64,000 nt of DNA, taken from contig NC_030382.2 in NCBI RefSeq assembly GCF_001625215.2, positions 46,341,364 to 46,405,363 on the forward strand. Reading direction: 5' to 3'. The DNA is from Daucus carota subsp. sativus. Its lineage: Eukaryota; Streptophyta; Magnoliopsida; Apiales; Apiaceae. Within the stretch, counting starts at the first letter, position 1. Every line of letters begins with the position of its first letter. Of the stretch, positions 61,037 through 64,000 are shown piece by piece. The translations under genes and the position numbers were made by a program. Below the pieces are notes generated by a model, which worked only from the letters and a program-made list of their open reading frames with translations, ran no database searches and had not been told where the DNA came from.

Positions 61037-61906
61037 AAATTAGAGTGAAATGAGCAAGATTTTTGTGCAAGTAGTCCCTGATGGACTTGAGGGGAGATAA
61101 ATTATAGGGTGATAGCTGATTTCTTACTTTATGTATAGAGATGAGATGTGTATACACTGGCTTGCTCTTAGATTAACAAGACTGAGATGCTGAGGTTGGC
61201 GACAAGATAGAGGTTGCTGATTTCACTTGGGAGTTGGGTCCCATTTTTGAGTTAGTATGAGTTAGTGGGGGCCGTGTTATTTGGGCCTTTTGATCTGCTG
61301 TGGACCACATTAGCCCCCTAGGGCTTTTGTCCAGCTTGGCCTCTCCGAGCTGCTACTTCGTTATCTGTATATTTTGAGTTTTTCGTAATTCATTTTAATT
61401 TTTGAAAAATGAATACAGAATTTGGGAGATCGTCTGGTTGATTGTATTAGTTCTGTTATAACTACATAATGTGAACGGAGAACAAATTATGTATTGATGA
61501 CAATTTAATTATTGATCAGTTTAGGTTTAAAAAGTTTATAATAATTAATCAACTAATAATTACTAGATCATTCCTTGCTATTCAAAACTCCAATTTTTCT
61601 ATCAAATATTATTTACTTCAAACGTTTTCCGTAATTTGTATTATCAATTTTATCGTCAATTCATTTTATAACATCCAATACAACATAACTGCATATTTTC
61701 TATGTTTGTCGTGTTAAATTTTGATTACACACATATAACATTTTGTGGCGACCTTCTTATATAGAGTTTCGTAGTAAATCATTATAAATTATTAATTTTA
61801 TTATAAATTTTATTATAGAATACATATAAAATGTGATTCTTATATTGAAAAGAACTCTGACAGCGACTATTGTATTCTGATACAATTTATTACACGACAA
61901 AGTATC
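61037..61906. other. CFI68-B promoter and AT-rich flank
   Basis: 61037-61460 parallels the copy A promoter (GCTGAGGTTGGCGACAAG and GGGGCCGTGTTATTTGGGCC shared). 61460-61906 is AT-rich and unique. Confidence 0.5.
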
Positions 61907-62310
61907 TTGAACGAGAATCAAGAAGAGGCTCGTGGGATTCGTGAGGGGGCAGGGATGGCTATATTTCTGGGAGCGAACTCCGGGCGAATATGAAGCGCAT
62001 GGATACAAGTTAAGCCTTGGAATGAAAGACAATTCCGAATCCTCTTTCTCTACGAACAAGGAAGCGATAAGTAATGCAATTATGAATCTCATGAAGAGTT
62101 CAATCCTGGCTCAGGATGAACGCTGGCGACATGCTTAACACATGTAAGTTGGACGGGAAGTGGTGTTTCCAGTGGCGGACGGGTGAGTAACGTGTAAGAA
62201 CCTGCCTTTGGGAGGGGAACAACAGCTAGAAACCGATGCTAATACCCCGTAGGATGAGGAGCAAAAGGAGGAATTCGCCCGAGAAGGAGCTCGCGTCTGA
62301 TTAGCTTGAC
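61907..62310 (+). pseudogene. Nuclear plastid-DNA insert: rrn16 promoter, leader and 5' end of 16S rRNA
   Basis: From GAACGAGAATCAAGAAGAGG to GGAGCTCGCGTCTGATTAGC the sequence follows the plastid rrn operon as I know it. The rrn16 promoter (GATGGCTATATTTCTGGG) and leader (GCGAATATGAAGCGCATGG) come first. The 16S start follows near 62091 (ATGAAGAGTTCAATCCTGGC), running to about 220 bases into 16S rRNA. It breaks off abruptly into AT-rich nuclear DNA, so it is a truncated, non-functional copy. Differences from the plastid form are mostly C-to-T and G-to-A (GCGACATG for GCGGCATG, AACGTGTAAG for AACGCGTAAG), the expected decay of a methylated nuclear insert. The 68-codon open frame across it is not a gene. 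Confidence 0.93.
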
Positions 62311-63768
62311 AAAAAAATGTGATTCTAATATTATATAATACTCCGACATATATATTATAAATAATTTAACATTTAAAATATGAAAAAAAAAGTTGATTTT
62401 CAAAACTGATTTTAGGGTAAAATAATTCTGGATAATTAATATTCAGTTGTAGAATCATGTTGGAATATTGTATAATTTCCAACGATTTTCGGAATAAAAA
62501 ATGTATAATTTTATTTTCGATTTACTAATCAAGGTTTGTAGTTAAATTTCACAAAATTTTGAATAAATATATGTATATTATGTATATATTTATAGCAATG
62601 TATTACGGAACTCCACTCCATGTAAGAGTCATGTTTTAGAAAATGGTACAACTAATATTGACTCTGATAGTCAAGATTAATATTTTGTAATTTGATTTTG
62701 AATAAAATTTAATATGTATTTATAATTGAGAAAAATTAAATTTTATTTCTTATTGTCTAAGTCAAAATTCAGGAAAATAAATAAAAAGTCTTCTTATAAA
62801 GAAAGCAGGAGATTCTAAAGTTAGTTTGTACCATGGTAGTTCGCAGAACACAAGTCGCTCGATTGATTTAAAATATCTAGGTAATGAAACTTTCTCCATC
62901 TCATTAGTATTTTTATTGTTTATATGAACTATGATGAAGTTTTTTCACGCACACCATGTAGAGTTGATTAGCAATTGAATTTGTATCAGATCAAGTTTGG
63001 TTATGAATTTAATATTTGGTTAGGGACAAGCAGATTATATCAGACCAAACTTATTGTGAAATTAATGTTAGGGTTATAAGTTTAACATGAAAACAACACT
63101 AAAAAACTCATGTACTTTTGAATATATGCTTTTTCTGCAGTACTATAATAATAAATTCAATATCCTGTATGTACTTCATTATTCTTACTTTCCAATAATA
63201 TTATCAAAATCTTCTATATTAAACTAAATAAGAATAGAGAAACATGAATGTACCTAGGGTATAAATTTATTATTATTGTGTTTTCTTTACACATTTTTCC
63301 TAGAGCACTTGATACAATAGGATATGAAAAATTAGCCCTTTTGATAAATACTACAAAAATAAAAATTACTTGAAGCTCTGACAGAACATGACATATCTTA
63401 TTTCATTAACTTAAATGTTAAAGAGTGACAGGAATCCAAAAAATAAATAAAAAAGAATTACTGGAGAACAGTTATCAACATTTACAATTAAGACCCCTAG
63501 AATTGATTTTTTTATCTAGTATCCAAAAAAAGTCCAACTGCAATACACATCAGCAGTTGAATCTAAAATAAATTGGCCACCCTACACTATGATGGAATAA
63601 TCACAATGACAAAAAGAAGGGAATTGACTAAACTATGCTAAAAACATAAATTGTCAGTCCCTTGACGGATGCCAAATCATTTCTCAACTAGATCCATCCA
63701 CAGCTGAGGCATTGTATATCAAGGCTCCAAATACATTTGCTCTTTACCAGAAGAATGGAAGAAGAAAA
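62311..63768. other. AT-rich intergenic
   Basis: No coding signal or paired repeat ends. The end near 63600 becomes less AT-rich, consistent with the 3' UTR of a minus-strand gene that lies mainly beyond the window. Confidence 0.35.
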
Positions 63769-63882
63769 TCACATGAGTTGAAACAAAATTGCACAGTACC
63801 TCCTGAGGGCTATCCTGTATATATACACGAAAGCCAAGCGGTGTTTCCCTTTAGTGGCCCAAGGAACCACAAGCCTTTCAAT
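63769..63882 (-). CDS. Possible last exon of a minus-strand gene
   Basis: On the minus strand the acceptor TATTGTTACAG opens a frame IERLVVPWATKGKHRLAF and onward to LFQLM, 37 codons before a stop at 63769. The start of the frame has balanced composition and looks like real protein; the end looks like read-through. I do not recognise it. The rest of the gene would lie beyond the right edge. Confidence 0.25.
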   Translation of the reverse strand: MERLVVPWATKGKHRLAFVYIYRIALRRYCAILFQLM

Positions 63883-64000
63883 CTGTAACAATACAACAAA
63901 TGCTTCCAGAATCATCAGCTCAAATGGGCCTCTCTATCAATACATTCCCTTAAAAACAGGATTAGTTCGACATATGCTTGCTCCATATTCCTCGTATTCT

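Noticed and set aside
61932-62138. 68-codon open frame
   Set aside because: It lies wholly in the plastid rrn16 promoter/leader insert, which is non-coding in the plastid.
62090-62310. Functional 16S rRNA gene
   Set aside because: Only about 220 of roughly 1,490 bases are present, many with transitions, and it stops abruptly in AT-rich DNA.

Overview
This window is nuclear DNA from a eudicot plant. The genes have short exons split by AT-rich GT-AG introns, the intergenic DNA is littered with small DNA transposons (MITEs), and the products include plant-only families: CYP703A sporopollenin hydroxylase, 7TM-RGS1, thylakoid ALB3, AIRP2 RING ligase and an arabinogalactan protein. A fragment of plastid rRNA-operon DNA lies near the right end. 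An asterid such as a member of the Apiaceae is my guess, from gene feel only; the sequence does not prove it. I saw no LTR retrotransposon or other virus-like element, no CRISPR array and no tRNA gene.

Layout. 0-3.2 kb: intergenic, with a hAT element and a Harbinger MITE. 3.2-4.8 kb (+): CXE16-type carboxylesterase. 6.8-8.6 kb (+): CYP703A2. 10.2-12.8 kb (+): WVD2-like gene whose TPX2 core appears to be missing. 15.5-17.6 kb (+): AIRP2-type RING E3. 19.0-27.1 kb (+): 2,088-residue, tail-anchored coiled-coil protein with three 201-residue internal repeats. 27.8-30.3 kb (+): CPBP (CAAX protease-like) membrane protease. 31.5-36.3 kb (+): RGS1. 36.9-37.7 kb (-): membrane-anchored SAM methyltransferase-like protein. 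39.5-43.9 kb (+): ALBINO3. 46.9-50.5 kb (-): CCT5 chaperonin subunit. 53.5-53.8 kb (-): arabinogalactan-like protein. 54.7-57.2 kb and 58.4-61.0 kb (-): tandemly duplicated CFI68/CPSF6-like RRM genes. 61.9-62.3 kb: nuclear copy of the plastid rrn16 promoter and 5' end. 63.8-63.9 kb (-): possible last exon of a further gene.

The genes are independent plant loci and do not form an operon or pathway cluster. Exon chains were read by hand from conserved protein similarity, GT-AG sites and phase. For CXE16, CYP703A2, the WVD2-like gene, AIRP2, the coiled-coil gene, RGS1, ALB3 and CCT5 the chains close in frame. The 5' part of the CPBP gene and the 3' end of ALB3 remain uncertain. I did not find a clearly new molecular system. 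The best leads are the TPX2-core loss, the 603-bp internal repeats, the duplicated splice acceptor in AIRP2, the CFI68 pair whose leader introns look more alike than their coding ends, and three different hAT families that still carry perfect 8-bp target-site duplications.
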